A stretch of 64,000 bases of DNA from Zygnema cylindricum. Taxonomy: Eukaryota > Streptophyta > Zygnematophyceae > Zygnematales > Zygnemataceae. The stretch lies in NCBI GenBank assembly GCA_037447655.1, contig JBBHKE010002505.1, forward strand, positions 62,001-126,000, read 5' to 3'. Made by a program: the position numbers and the translations under genes. Below, piece after piece: positions 39,086 to 50,795 of this stretch (position 1 is its first letter; each line of letters begins with the position of its first letter). Below the pieces are notes generated by a model that searched no databases, had not been told where the DNA came from, and saw only the letters and a list, made by a program, of their open reading frames with translations.

Positions 39086-42000
39086 CTCCCCTTATTTTGT
39101 AGTCTAATTTAAATTTTTATAATAACCCACACTTTTCTCTACAATATTTTGATTTAGGAGATGGCACTGGTTTGGTCATCATATCATCCACTATTTCCCC
39201 ATCACCCTTATACACAAGATTCACAATTTTGTTTTCAACCTTCTCTCTTAAAAAACTTAATCTTATGTCCATATGTTTAGCCTTGAAGTGATGTTTTGGA
39301 TAGGCGGCAATTGCAATAGCAACCTTGTTTTTACAAAAAAAATCATGCACTCCCTCTTTCATATACCCCTGTTCTTGTAATAAAGACTTAACCTACATTA
39401 GCTCTTTCACAGCAGAACAAGAGGCCATGTACTCAGCCTCCATAGAGGACTGAGCAACCACATTTTTTTGCTTGCTACTCCAACAGCAAACACCGTCCCC
39501 CACATACAACACATATCCAGTAGTGCATCTTCTCATGGGTGCATCCCCATAACTGGCATCACTCCAAGTAGTGATGTATGTCATGCATGTGACAAAGATT
39601 ATGACAAACATGGAAGACAACCAGCTGAAAGATAAATGATAAAGAAATAAGCGAGAAATTCATGAACATCTCAAAACACAAGTAAAAATAAATATGTACA
39701 AGCACCAAACAACAAATAAACATATCATAAGAAAAATAAAGGTAGGGTGAGAGAGGAAGCTAAGAGGCTCAGTTTATTCATTAAGCTAACGGATAGCCAC
39801 TAGGCTCCTTGGTCAGTTTATATTCTTTATAGGAGTTCAATAAATAAAGATTTAACCTAATATCACAACACATAAACCAAAAATGTAGCAAACTGCGAGC
39901 AAATCTAAGATAACCAGATTTAGTCACATACAAAACATATAAGGAAAGCCAACCCTTATCCACTATCGCCCAATAAACCACACAAGCAAACCCAAAACTG
40001 TCCAATCACATTCCAAGGTTTAGCAACAACTTTTGAAAGAAGGCTGAGCAACAATCCACTTGATAGGACGCGAGAAGAAGTGAAGGGAAACCGGTTAGGC
40101 CTCGGCGTGAGTCGCGAAGATTAAATTCCAATGCATATTACAAAGAAAGGTGAATGCGAGCTAGGCAGCATAACGCTTAATGACCAGAAAAATAGTCACT
40201 AAAACTATTCTGACAATTTCACAAGAAAATAATAAAAGCAAAGGTCAAATCTTCCAAAAGAGAAAGAAGGAATGAATGAAAGCATGAATTCCTGTGCTCT
40301 TGAAATTGTGAGCACAGAATTTACCTAAAACTCAATAAGTACCAAGTCTACAGCTGAGCGTCTAACCTACGGTACATATATGCGTTCTATGTAGTCGTCT
40401 GCGCCTAGTTTGGATTATGGCCTATTGGCGACCAGAATCATATGCCTTGCGTTACAAAATATACAGCCTAAGGATAAAAACCCTTCCTACGCTACATGTA
40501 AATGTGTGAGACCTCGAAGGGTCCACGACTTAAAATGGACCAATCGCGTCGTCGTGCGTAGTTTGAATCTCGTTCGTCAATTCTTCTGCGTCCTTGGCGG
40601 CCGTTGATGCGCGTTCGCGTCCAAGGTGGTACATGTGAACCCCGCCGTTTGACATTTGTCGTCACCAATTGTACGGGCGACAACTCAAACTTGTTCGCGG
40701 AAATTCTGGCCAGCAAATTAAATCGGTTTGCGGAATTCCGACGACCGTCGACGTCGTGTACATAATCCAAATCGTCTACGGGTTTCACGGCGTCTAACCG
40801 AAATTTGTATGGCCCTGTCATCACCAAAACATACCCACGTTTAAATAAGTGTGGCGTCCTTTTTGACGGACCATTTCCATGCAATTAAATATGATTAGGT
40901 GAGCCGACGTGATGCGGCACGACATGTCAGTGTGCTCCCCTCCCAAATGCAACCATAAATCCCTGGTTCCCACCCGGTATCTCATGACTCTCTTGGCTGC
41001 CTCCCAATCTCGCTTCGTAGGATCATTTAGACTCCTACTGAGGACTCCTACTCCTGCCGCTGTGTCCGGCCTAGTACAGTTTGTAAAGTAGATTAGGCTT
41101 CCTATAGCCTGCTTGTAGGGAATAGACTTCATAAACTGTCTCTCATCTGGACTCATCTGATCATCTAAGATTAGCACCCCTTCTTCTACACTCCCATCAC
41201 TTACTTTCTTCAAGTCGATGGAAGTGGTACAACTGTTTGCCTACTCCATTTGGAATTTCTCAAGCATATTCTCTATAACTTCTTTCTGAGTAAGTGTGAT
41301 AATCTTCTTCCCCCTATCTCTCTCTATTTGAATTCCCAAGATGTATCTTGCCTCCCCTAAATTCTTCTTGTCAAATTTGCTTCTAAGGTCTTTGTTTAAC
41401 TTATTGATCTTTTCCATAGACTTACTTAACTCGAGCAAATCATCCACATAAATTGTAATAAAAATGACACCATTCTCATCCTCAAACATATAAATAGAAT
41501 AGTCATAACTGATTCGGATATATCTCAGACCGGTGACAAACTCATCTAGTTTATTATTCCATTAATTGGGAGCGTGTTTCTGTCCATATACGAACTTTAT
41601 AAATCGGCACACTTCACTCTCCACTCCTTCCTATACAAACCCCTCTAGTTGCAACATGAAGATTTGTTCCTCTAGTTCACCATTGAGGAAAGCAGTCTTA
41701 ATATCCATCAGGTGTATTTCCACGTCTTTCGCTGCCGCTAAACTAAGGAGAATCCTTACTGATGGGAACCAAACCACCGGAGCAAAAGTCTCCTCATAAC
41801 CTATTCTTTCTTTCTGGGTGAACCCCTTTGCTACCAACCGAGCCTTTTATCTCTCAATGGTGTAATCTGGGTTCAGTTTCAGTTTAAATACCCATTTGCA
41901 CCCTATTGGTTTTTTGTCCACAGGACAGTCTACCAGCTCCTAAGTATTTCCTTCCATGATTGAGGCTATTTCATCATTTATAGCTCTAATCCTTTTGTCT

Positions 42001-43320
42001 CTCTCCAGACTGTCCATTGCCTCTAAGTATAATTGGGGCTCATCAGGGTGAGGCACCTTAGTTACCTTGTGAGCGATCTGTCTTTCCTGTAGTCTTTTGC
42101 TGCTTCTTCGTCCTCTCTCAAAGTTCGAAGTTGGAATGGATTGAAGTCTCGAGTTCCTCCTAACTCTCTCCTTGGCTCCCCTATCCATGGAAGCTAGTAG
42201 GGAATCCTCCTCCTCCTCGTGTATAGAGATATGGGGAGATTCCGGTATATCTCCCCTATCTTAGATCTCCCATGAATTTGCATTCACTTTTTCACTCATG
42301 TTCTTCTCGGGACGATTCGAGTCCTCCTCACTCACGGACTCAAAACTGATTTTTATTTTCTTGGTATATTTGAAGGGATCAAATGACTTCTTTCCATCCA
42401 TGACAACTAGGTGTTTTACCATAATGATATCTTGTTTTGCTAAGTCATAGATTGTATATCCATTGACATCCTCATCATATCCCACAAAATATCAAAGTTT
42501 CCCTTTGGCAACTAGTTTCCAAATATTCTTGTTCGTATCAAGACTGTAAACTTGACTACCAAATACTTTCAGATGAGAGAGATCTGGTTTCCTTCCAACC
42601 CATCTTTCATAAGGTGTCATTTCTTTTACAGCTGATGTAAGGACTCTATTTTTAATGTAGTTAGCACAGTTCGTGGCTTTTGCCCAAAAACCTTTTTCAT
42701 ACCTTCTTGTCAGCTAGCATACAACATACACTATCTCCTACAATCGGGTTCAACCTCTCAGCTACCCCATTATGTCCTGGATTATACGGTAGTGTTTTTT
42801 GATGTTGAACTCCCTCATCTCTGAAGTATTTCTCAAACTGGTTTGAGGTATATTCTCCTTCATTATCACTTCTTATCCTTTTAATGGGGGTTCCGTGCAA
42901 CTTTTCACTCTAAGCATTCTATTCTTTGAAGTAAGTTGGTGCGCCAGACTTTGTTTTTAGGAAGTGTTCTCCTACACTAGTATCATCCAGATCACTGTGT
43001 TCCACTTCCAAGAACTGTCATCCATTTCATGCACTCAGTACACTCTGTTCCCATATTCATAAGGCAACTTCATGATGAGGGTGTTGACTTTCATTTTTAT
43101 TGTACCAATCCACCCGGCACTCCCCATCTCCATATACAAACAGGAGAGATCGTTGCACTAGTCTAACATTTTTCCCGCTTTGTAAGTGTAATCCATTAAC
43201 CTTTGCTTGGCCATCTAGAGCTCCTCAATGGTACCAGCTCTATAGATCTCCACTAAATTCTCCCACAACTCCTCGGCCTTGAGAATGTGAAGATGGGAGG
43301 TTGCAAGAGCTTGAGTAAGG
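39086..43320 (-). pseudogene. Decayed Ty1/copia gag-pol, minus strand
   Basis: Reading leftwards: a gag piece (43320-43000; ALATSHLHILKAEELWENLV); integrase core (about 42900-42700; RSDNEGEYTSNQFEKYF and HNGVAERLN, giving the second D and the E of the DDE triad) and its C-terminal VGYDEDVNGYTIYDL segment (42485); reverse transcriptase (42188-41241; MDIKTAFLNGELEEQIF and the catalytic IYVDDLL); and RNase H (41213-40880, then 39620-39393; TTGYVLYVGDGVCCWSSKQK). Domain order is that of copia elements. Many stops and frameshifts separate the pieces, and RNase H is split by about 1.3 kb of foreign DNA. Not functional. Confidence 0.85.
39590..40915 (-). mobile_element. Insertion in copia RNase H, probably a solo LTR related to 20200-21654
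   Basis: Interrupts the RNase H frame between LWLHLGGEHTD (about 40925) and WSDASYGD (about 39570). On the minus strand it carries GGGTTTTTATCCTTAGGCTG near 40480 and GGAGCCTAGTGGCTATCC near 39800. In the LTR at 20200-21654 the counterparts are GGGTTTTTATCCTCGGACGG and GAGCCTAGTGGCTACC, in the same order. Exact borders and target duplication were not resolved. Confidence 0.4.
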
Positions 43321-43689
43321 TGCCTCAGATAAAATGCCTGGCAGCCATGTTTGTGTATACCCACGTTTGAATATCATATTCCTCGGTCTTTATGGCTGCC
43401 GCTGCTGGGCCGTGGCGATAGGGTTGAGAGGTGTCTATTTCTTTTCCCCTTTTTCGGACACGTTGTTGTCCCCATCATCTTCCTCCTCCGTTGGAGCAGA
43501 TGTTGCTGCAGAAAACCTAACTCCACTAAACCCTGGTTGGATTCCCTGAGATGGACGTTTCACTTGTCCATTGACAACACCCCAGTATCGTTTTTCACAC
43601 AAAGCCCCTACCATCATGGCTTTCCAAAAAATGAACCTAGATCCATTTAATATTGGCACCCTAGAGTGTGGGCCCATAACCTACAATTA
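43321..43689. other. Unassigned part of the minus-strand copia internal region
   Basis: No domain recognised. Open frames on both strands are short and dissimilar to known retroelement proteins. It probably contains the decayed start of gag. Confidence 0.4.
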
Positions 43690-44153
43690 TGTGTCCCCCA
43701 TTAGACTACAAAATTAAAAAAAGCCTCTAGATAGTTTTTGACTAACCCTTCTTCACTTAAAACTGCTGCTACCCATGCCGATAATCGATATATTGGCACG
43801 ATATATCGAAACTGGTGTTATCGCCGATAGAAAACCGATTATAAAAAACCGACGTTATCGGTATTTTATCGCGATAACAACGATACCGATAACTATCGGC
43901 GAGAATTGTTCGGTTCTTACCGTACAATTGTACGGTTTATACCGTCGTACCGAACAGACGTTATTTCGCTACACGTAGTACGGAACAGATTCCTACACGT
44001 GGCATGCCACGCTATATACAACGAAAATATAATACAGTATATTATAAAATACTATTATATAGCGTACTACATTTTTTATACTTATCGCCGATAAGGAATT
44101 TATTGGTCTCTAAGCGATATATCGAGATCTCTAACCATTTGATAAACAATAAA
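43690..44153 (+). repeat. Patchwork: copy of 38125-38210 fused to copy of 34405-34790
   Basis: 43690-43770 matches 38125-38210 (shared TGTGTCCCCCATT and ACCCTTCTTCACTTA). At ACCCATGCCGATAATCG it joins, without a terminal repeat, a very similar copy of the inside of MITE B (34405-34790). Both pieces keep the orientation of their sources. Neither has element ends. Confidence 0.7.
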
Positions 44154-45233
44154 TGCGTATGCTATTTGAATTTACTGTAGCAATTCCAACAGATTTATGG
44201 ATTGCGGGGAAGTAGTAATATTGGTTTTAGAAACCTTTAGTCCTCTCTATATCTCGTGTGTGAGAAAGAGAGTCTAGACTTAGCCGGTTTTGTGTACAAA
44301 CTGAGTTGACGTAGACAAGATGTGATGTGGTATGTAACTCGAAAGGGAGTTCACAAATTTGGTACACTCTATGTACACGTGTTGGTCTGTGGGGAAGTCA
44401 AGCTTGGTTAAGTTGGTTGACAAAGTACATATTTACTTGAAGGACCAGATTTACACGTGGAGATTCATCTTCGGTGATGAATGAATACGCGAACGGCGGA
44501 CGAAGTTCGCTGTCATTTTTGGAAGAGAAATATTGACAGAACTGTCATTTCAGTGAACTAACTTTGATTGCGTACTTTAGCAGCGGCTAGGGTTAAGAAT
44601 TGATGTAAATAATTGTACGGTATATGGCGAGGATTAATTTGATTAATTTTTAGTGTACCGACACACCACGGTAGTTGTGGTACGGTGTAGATCAGGTGTA
44701 GGTTCACTTTGTATATATAGGACTTAGTCATTTTTGGACTTAGGAACTTTTGGACAGAAACTGTTTCTGCTCCTTTTTGGGAATTTCATCTGAGAATTGC
44801 TCTCAAATATATTGGCAAAACTATCGGAAATTTTTCTTGTGTGTTCCTCCTTGTATTGAAAATGTTGTGGCAAATTTACAGACCTGGTGTGTTTCTGGTT
44901 TGCTTGGGGCTTCATTGTGAAGTTGGTCAGATTTATCAAAGTTCTGGCAAGCTGTTTTTCTACAACTTTGACTGGGTGATGTGGGAATTATGGTTGATAT
45001 ATTTCAATGAGAATTTGTGGGAATACTAAGCGGCCTAGGGACTATGTGTTTGAGTAGTTTCAGCTAGGTTTGGTAATTCTGTAGAATTCTGAGTGGAATC
45101 AAAGTAGGTTGTTTTGGGGTAGTTTGTGGTGCTTCCGAGGGTACATTCATGGCTGAAAATAGCTATGAACAACACTTTCTGTACGGTCTGTGTACGATAG
45201 GACCATGGAGTGGACGTTTGTCTCATCTAGACT
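44154..45233. other. Unassigned DNA inside the LTR pair
   Basis: Mixed-composition sequence with a TATA-like TTTGTATATATAGGACTT at about 44709. No retroelement domain and no tRNA-complementary primer site next to the right LTR. The left edge of the 5' LTR therefore appears rearranged. Confidence 0.4.
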
Positions 45234-45817
45234 TGTTCTTATGCCCTCCGGGATTCTCGCTTTTCAATTTTTTCATGCCACGTGGCGCCAAGTCCAATCA
45301 CGCCCAAAAATCGCTAAAGCGGCCATTCCGGGATCTCGCCGATGATGCATACTGTCGGATTTAAACCAGCTTTTAATATTAGCTGTTAAAACAAATGTCT
45401 GGTTCATTTGTTTCGTGTTGGGCTTTGTTCGCACTATATTACAACAAGTTTTTATGTTTGTTATCTCTACTTTCGTTAATCGAATTAAGGTTCTTTAACA
45501 ATGTTTTAGTAGGATTCAAACCGTATATACTCTGTCAAACTTCTACGACAGACAAGTTAAAGCAGACGGCTACGCCTCGCTGTGCCGGTTGAAGGTTCGA
45601 GTCTTGCCGGACTCAACCTTTTTGTTAAGAGTGACTTATGTCACTCTACAGAGTTGCCTGTGTAGCTAAAGCACCCATGGCTCAACCACTCTCTCTCACC
45701 TTTAGTGACTACGACAAGTATGCGGGCTAGAGAGAGAAGGTGGAGACAGACTGTCTACGATTTTACTTAATCTATTCAGAACTAGAAAATAGCCCATAAA
45801 TCTAGTGATTTTCAACA
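45234..45817 (-). repeat. LTR (5') of minus-strand copia element
   Basis: 584 bp, TG...CA bounded, matching 38502-39085 along its length with dispersed substitutions (including AGTGACTTATGTCACTC and the GCCACGTGGCGCCAA block). The divergence from its partner is visibly greater than between the LTRs of the element at 50075-56079, so this insertion is older. No clear target duplication. Confidence 0.7.
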
Positions 45818-47020
45818 TTTTCCAAGTGTGGTTACTTCCCTCTCTTGAACAAGACGGGATTTTTTTTTTGAGGCATATTCAAATTCTGCCCTAACTTAAA
45901 GGTTAGCCGATTTATTAATACAGGGACTTAGTGGTTTCTCTCAACTTTTGAAAGTGAATCCAGATTTTGTCTTTTGGTTATGTTTAAAATAGAGTTTGAC
46001 TCCGTCGAGGAATAACGGTTTTTGAATAGGTTGAAGTTAATATTGAAAAAACATTGGACTTTATGTTAGCATCATGTCATGAACTTTATGACATTTAGTG
46101 AATTGGTTTGATAGGTAAAATGAATTCACTTATGTGTTAAAGAATAGAGTACTGAATTATGATAAGTAAAATCATATGTATTTTTTGGCAAATGTTTGAT
46201 TGTTTTTCTCTTACCGTCAAATATACTGTATGTCAAATAGGAAAAAAATGGAGGTAGAGGATGTTAATCATCAGCACGTTGGCCACGCTGGAGTGGATAG
46301 AGGGGCAACTAAGACCCATTTCAAGTAAGTTTTACAGTTTGACGCTTGATATTTGCTTAATTTTTCCTTTTTAAATTTAAACCTCTGATATTTTTTTTTT
46401 CACTAAAAGTAAAATTTACGAGAGTATATTCCTTTAGTCCTCTTTTAAACTTTGTACCTTGAATTAATTATCGAAATTGTTGTTTTGTCTTTTGCTGTGG
46501 TGCTGAGGACTGAGGATTTAACAACTCCAAATTTATCTTTCCAGGTTGTGTTGCTACAATGGCTATCTCTATTCCGCCAAATTAGTTGTTGTATTGATAG
46601 CTAATATTGGTTCGATGTACCTTAGTTTATGGAGCGGATTAATGCTCTTTTCGTAAATTATTTCGTAAAGAATACGATAAGGTAGTCACCTGTATTTAAT
46701 GATATTAATGTTGATGTTCACAACATGATAGCTCAAGAGAGAGTGAACTTAATGATTCTGCTAGTTGTGGTGTTAAAGAGGTCAAAAAAAATTAATAAGA
46801 TGAGGGGGAGAAAGTGTCGCAATGTACAGTGATACTACAATTATAAATGAAACTCATTTTTTTTTTAATTTACAATGTTGTAAAATAAAAATTATGTACA
46901 AAGTTAATGGTATCATATAAATAAAATAAATACAGTATGGAATACGTATACGATGACGTATACATTAAATTAAATACGACATAGTATACATTTAAAATGC
47001 GTATATATAAAATATAATAT
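45818..47020. other. AT-rich spacer with a possible small exon
   Basis: At 46248-46323 a short plus-strand frame (MEVEDVNHQHVGHAGVDRGA...) ends at a perfect donor, AAGTAAGT. It has no recognised similarity and no partner exon. The rest is AT-rich without features. Confidence 0.3.
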
Positions 47021-47024
47021 TGTA

Positions 47025-47205
47025 TATGTTTCCAATGGCATATAACAATTTTATAACACTTTTTGAAATAACTCTAAAACTGTAATGCATAACTTTAAAT
47101 GTAAAATAAAGTTTTATGTTTCCAATGGCATATAACAATTTTATAACACTCTTTGAAATAACTTTAAAAATGTAATGCATAACCGTAAATGTAAAACAAA
47201 GTTTT
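47025..47205. repeat. Two-copy tandem repeat, about 91 bp
   Basis: The block beginning ATGTTTCCAATGGCATATAA is repeated once with few changes (start at about 47027 and again at about 47118). It is AT-rich and noncoding. Confidence 0.8.
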
Positions 47206-47706
47206 TGGACAATTATAAAACAATTAGGTATAAATGTAATACACTATTGTATAAATAATAGATAATACATAAATGAAAACTAAATCCAAAAACATAAAAC
47301 ATCAACGATTCGTAAAAAAATACAAACATCTTCATAATTAAGTAACATCAGAAGTAAAACAAATAGGCTACCATTTTTCATGTTTTTGCTATTTTTTTCT
47401 ACCAGCTTGTAGCATAAGTAAAAAGATGGTTGTAAACCTATAAATTGAATTTATTACAAAAAACACCGAAAACAAACAATCTAATTCTACAACAAAAAAG
47501 GAAATTTAATCAATTACTAGGAAGATGTTTCGCCTCGTGCGCTCCTTCCTATTTATTCAAACAGGAAAAATAACAATCAACAAGAGAAAAAAAGAAAGAA
47601 GAGAAAACAGTCAATATATATATATAGAAACAGAAAATCAGCGATCACTTAACATCTACAGATATAATGCAACAGATTTTTCCCTCATACCTTACTATTT
47701 TCACGG

Positions 47707-48681
47707 CTAGTGGGATGCGTTGCTGTCATCACCACTCTTCTTTTCGCCAATCTTACATACAACATTGATCAGACGACATCTTTCTTCAACTTCTTCTTGA
47801 AATCGACGTTCGTTCCTCTCCCGATTTGTCGTAAGCAAATCCCCAAATGTGGCCATCGTCTCTTTTATTTTTTTCACGGATATTTGATGTATTTCTTGTG
47901 CTATTTCTCGAAACCCAATAAGATCCAATGATCGTGCTGTGTTTGCATCATAACCATTTCTTTTACGTTTCCCACTAGTGTTGTTGTAAATGTTCTCGGA
48001 TTTTGGTGAGTTAGTCGGTGTATCATTAAAAACAATATTTTTGGATGCACTACCGTTTCCCTCAAACGTGGTAGACCCATCCTGGCTAAGTGTAAACGTA
48101 TCCCGGACGTGAGTGGGTGCTATGTTTTTATTTTCGCCTACACCATCATCTATCGATAAATTCCGGACGTGAGTGGGTTCTATGTTTTGATTTCCGCCTA
48201 CACCATCATCTATCGATAAACAGATATGTTCACCGAAATCACCCGGCAATTTTTTTTTTGTCCTTTCAAACATACCCATTGACTTGTAATCAATATTGCC
48301 ACTAGGGATTTTTGATTGCCAGTCTTTAATTATTTTATAGTCCTTGAGGAGATTCTCCCATTTTTGCCAGCATCTAATATAAGGTTTTGACACACCTTGT
48401 TGTTCCAATTGGAAGCTAATTGGTCTCCACTTTTTTTTTGCAAATCGATGTGTGGCATGTAGGTCGTTCGTCTTTTCATGTTACATTTCTTGAACTTTGA
48501 TGGTAATGAGCTTCAATGCCTCGCTCTTTATCCACCAATTATAATAAGATGGAGGAGTTGCACCGATATCATTGAGGTCTTCCTCCTCATTTTCTGATTT
48601 TTTGTTACTTGTAATTGGCTCATCCAAGACCTCTTCATTTTCTACTTGTTTGTTACCCTTATTTGACTTACCATTACCTCT
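47707..48681 (-). pseudogene. Trihelix / Myb-SANT-like DNA-binding protein, one in-frame stop
   Basis: From a stop at 48682-48684 the minus-strand frame runs to a TAG at 47707 with a single internal TAA at 48481-48483. Before the stop: an acidic leader and YYNWWIKSEALKLITIKVQ (helix 1). After it: FAKKKWRPISFQLEQQGVS (helix 2) and CWQKWENLLKDYKIIKDW (helix 3). The spaced Trp residues and the C-x3-W-ENL-KDYK motif are the hallmark of the trihelix/Myb-SANT fold that binds DNA. A 20-residue direct duplication (LSIDDGVG...THVR twice), a basic KRKRN nuclear-signal-like patch and a charged C-terminal helix follow. No start codon is secure; an intron or further decay lies upstream, where a 50-bp duplication sits at 48635-48720. 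It may be a host transcription-factor pseudogene or the Myb-like partner protein of a DNA transposon. Confidence 0.6.
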
Positions 48682-49089
48682 TCATTTTCTGCTTATTTGT
48701 TACCCTTATTTGACTCACCATTATTTTCCCCCTTTTTCCAACTACTTGGCTATCGCTTGTTGTGGATTGTTTTCTGGCAATACGTGGGTGTTTCGAATTT
48801 CCACCCTTGTTTTGCGTGGTATTTTTCCCATGACCATCTACAAAACTCGTGCAAAAACACGTAGGTGTTAGCAACCATGAAAAATATATGAGGAAGACTA
48901 TACGAAGAAGTTCATAAAAATAAGAGACAAAAATTAGAAAAAGTATAGAAAAATTACGGAAGGAGATGAATCGAAGGATAGAATTAGAAGGAGAAGCATA
49001 GAAGGATAAAAACACAAAAAGAATAGAAGGAATAGAAGGAATAGAAGATAAAAATAAGAAGAGAGGATTTTAGTATTTACAGTTAGTGC
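48682..49089. other. Spacer upstream of the trihelix frame
   Basis: Contains a near-copy of the acidic-leader segment (48680-48725 repeats 48635-48675). Beyond about 48890 it turns A-rich. No separate gene seen. Confidence 0.4.
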
Positions 49090-49640
49090 CTATAATAACG
49101 GTTTAGTTTTAGTAATACACATATAATTAATGCCTTTTACTTCTAAAATAAACTGAATGCAATATAAAAAAAACAGAAATTAGAAAAGAAAACACAAAAA
49201 CAACATACAACTTAGGAAAAACCAAAAAAAAACACAATTATGGTTCAGTTTTATTAATACATATATAATTAATGCCAAATACTACTAAAAATACCTGAAA
49301 TCATTATACAAAAATAAAAAAGATAAGAGAATAAATAACACCCTAAAGAAAAACAGAACCCTTCAACAAAAAATATAACTTAGGAAATACAAAAATATAC
49401 AACATAAATACAGCTAAGTTTTATTAATATACATATAATGATACAACTAATTTTAAAAGAAAATGAACACATTATACAAAAAAAAGAAAAAAAAAGAAAA
49501 CAAAACACCTTGAAAAGGAAAAAAACGTAGACTAAAAACAAAACTTACAAAATAATAATAAAACAACTCAATTATGGTTCAATTTTATTAATATACGTAT
49601 AGTTGATGCCTACTACGACTAAACAACATCGAAACAATCT
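49090..49640. repeat. Degenerate tandem repeat, about 145-175 bp unit, four copies
   Basis: The marker GTTTTATTAATACATATATA with variants recurs at about 49100, 49245, 49418 and 49578. Between the markers lie A-rich spacers with AAAACAAC and ACTTAGGAAA motifs. Followed by a purine-rich AAGAAG tract up to 49793. Confidence 0.65.
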
Positions 49641-49794
49641 AAAAGAAAAACAAACTTTACTTCCAAAAATAGAAAATAAAAAAAAGAAAAAAGAAAACGA
49701 CAAGAAGAAGATGAAGAAAAAGGAGCAAAAAAAGAGGAGAAGGAGAAAAAGAAATAGAAGGAGGAACAGAGGGAAAAAGAGAAGGAGAAGGAGG

Positions 49795-50074
49795 CATTCC
49801 TATCGGTTGTATGACGATTTATTCTGACAGCATGAGTTCGATGGCGTTGGCGAAAAATCCAGTGTTTCACAAGAGGACGAAACACATCAGGATCCAATGG
49901 CATTTTGTAAGAGATTTGGTTACAGCAAACGAGATTGTATTTTCGTACGTTTCGACAAAAGAGGAGGCGGCAGATTTGCTGACGAAAGCAGCTACGCATG
50001 ATATATTTGAGATGGGGCGACAAAAACTTTGATTATTTTGAAGAGTTTGGCGATTCCGACAATAAGAGGGGGAT
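49795..50074 (+). pseudogene. 3' end of copia pol (RNase H tail), partial tandem copy
   Basis: Matches 55188-55463 almost base for base (MTIYSDSMSSMALAKNPV ... STKEEAADLLTKAATHDIF). It is the last part of copia RNase H, next to a polypurine tract and LTR. It begins abruptly after a purine tract, so only the end of an upstream copy survives. Confidence 0.9.
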
Positions 50075-50716
50075 TGTTTGGTTATTGTCGTTTTCGCGAC
50101 ATTTCGCTAAACATCATACAAACATTTATTTGTTGACGTGAAAGTATCACCTCATCGTACAAAATGTGCGATGACGTTTCGCGGTACTATTTTGAAGCGT
50201 CCGCGAACGAAACATACTATTTCGTTTCGCGCAACTTCATGTTTTTTGTGCGCAGTTGTCATATTTTGCGTGCAAGTGTTTTCGTGTGACGACACGTGTT
50301 TATGTCAACGTTTGGAGTTAGTCGTTTCGAAGGAAGAAAGCGCGTGCTACTTTCTTCGTGGAAACGTACTTGCAGTGTGCACAATCAGCTAGGGACAGAC
50401 TTCGTCGCAACGTTAACTTCTGTTTGTCTTATCTTGTTGTCTCTTAGTGTAGAGTAGCGAGTATATAGGCAGCAATGTATATGTGCAGAGTATTGAATCT
50501 TATATGATTGAATCATAGAGGATTAATCTTAAAGTAAAAGATTATTTAAAGAGGAGAGAGAAGAGAGAAAAGAGATGATGTAAAGAGGCTTCGGCCAAGA
50601 ACACTTATAAATCCTTTTGGCTGAATATTCCTCTTGTCTTTTATGAGCTTCCGGTGTGTAATGATTTATGTTTTGTGAATTATTAAGAGTGAATGTCTTT
50701 TGCTTAAGATCTTACA
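50075..50716 (+). repeat. 5' LTR of plus-strand copia element
   Basis: 642 bp from TGTTTGGTTATTGTCG to CTTACA, preceded by the polypurine tract AATAAGAGGGGGA. It contains a 36-bp segment (about 50594-50629) missing from the 3' LTR. It serves both as 5' LTR of the downstream element and as 3' LTR of the truncated upstream copy. Confidence 0.9.
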
Positions 50717-50718
50717 AT

Positions 50719-50730
50719 TGGTATCGGAGC
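50719..50730 (+). promoter_or_regulatory. Primer binding site, tRNA-iMet type
   Basis: TGGTATCGGAGC, two bases after the LTR. It differs at one position from TGGTATCAGAGC, the usual plant copia site complementary to the 3' end of initiator tRNA-Met, which primes minus-strand synthesis. Confidence 0.9.
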
Positions 50731-50795
50731 TAGTGCTTCGGAGTTAGACAGGGAGCGCATGGGGAAAAGAAAAATAGAAATACCCTCTTTTCCCT

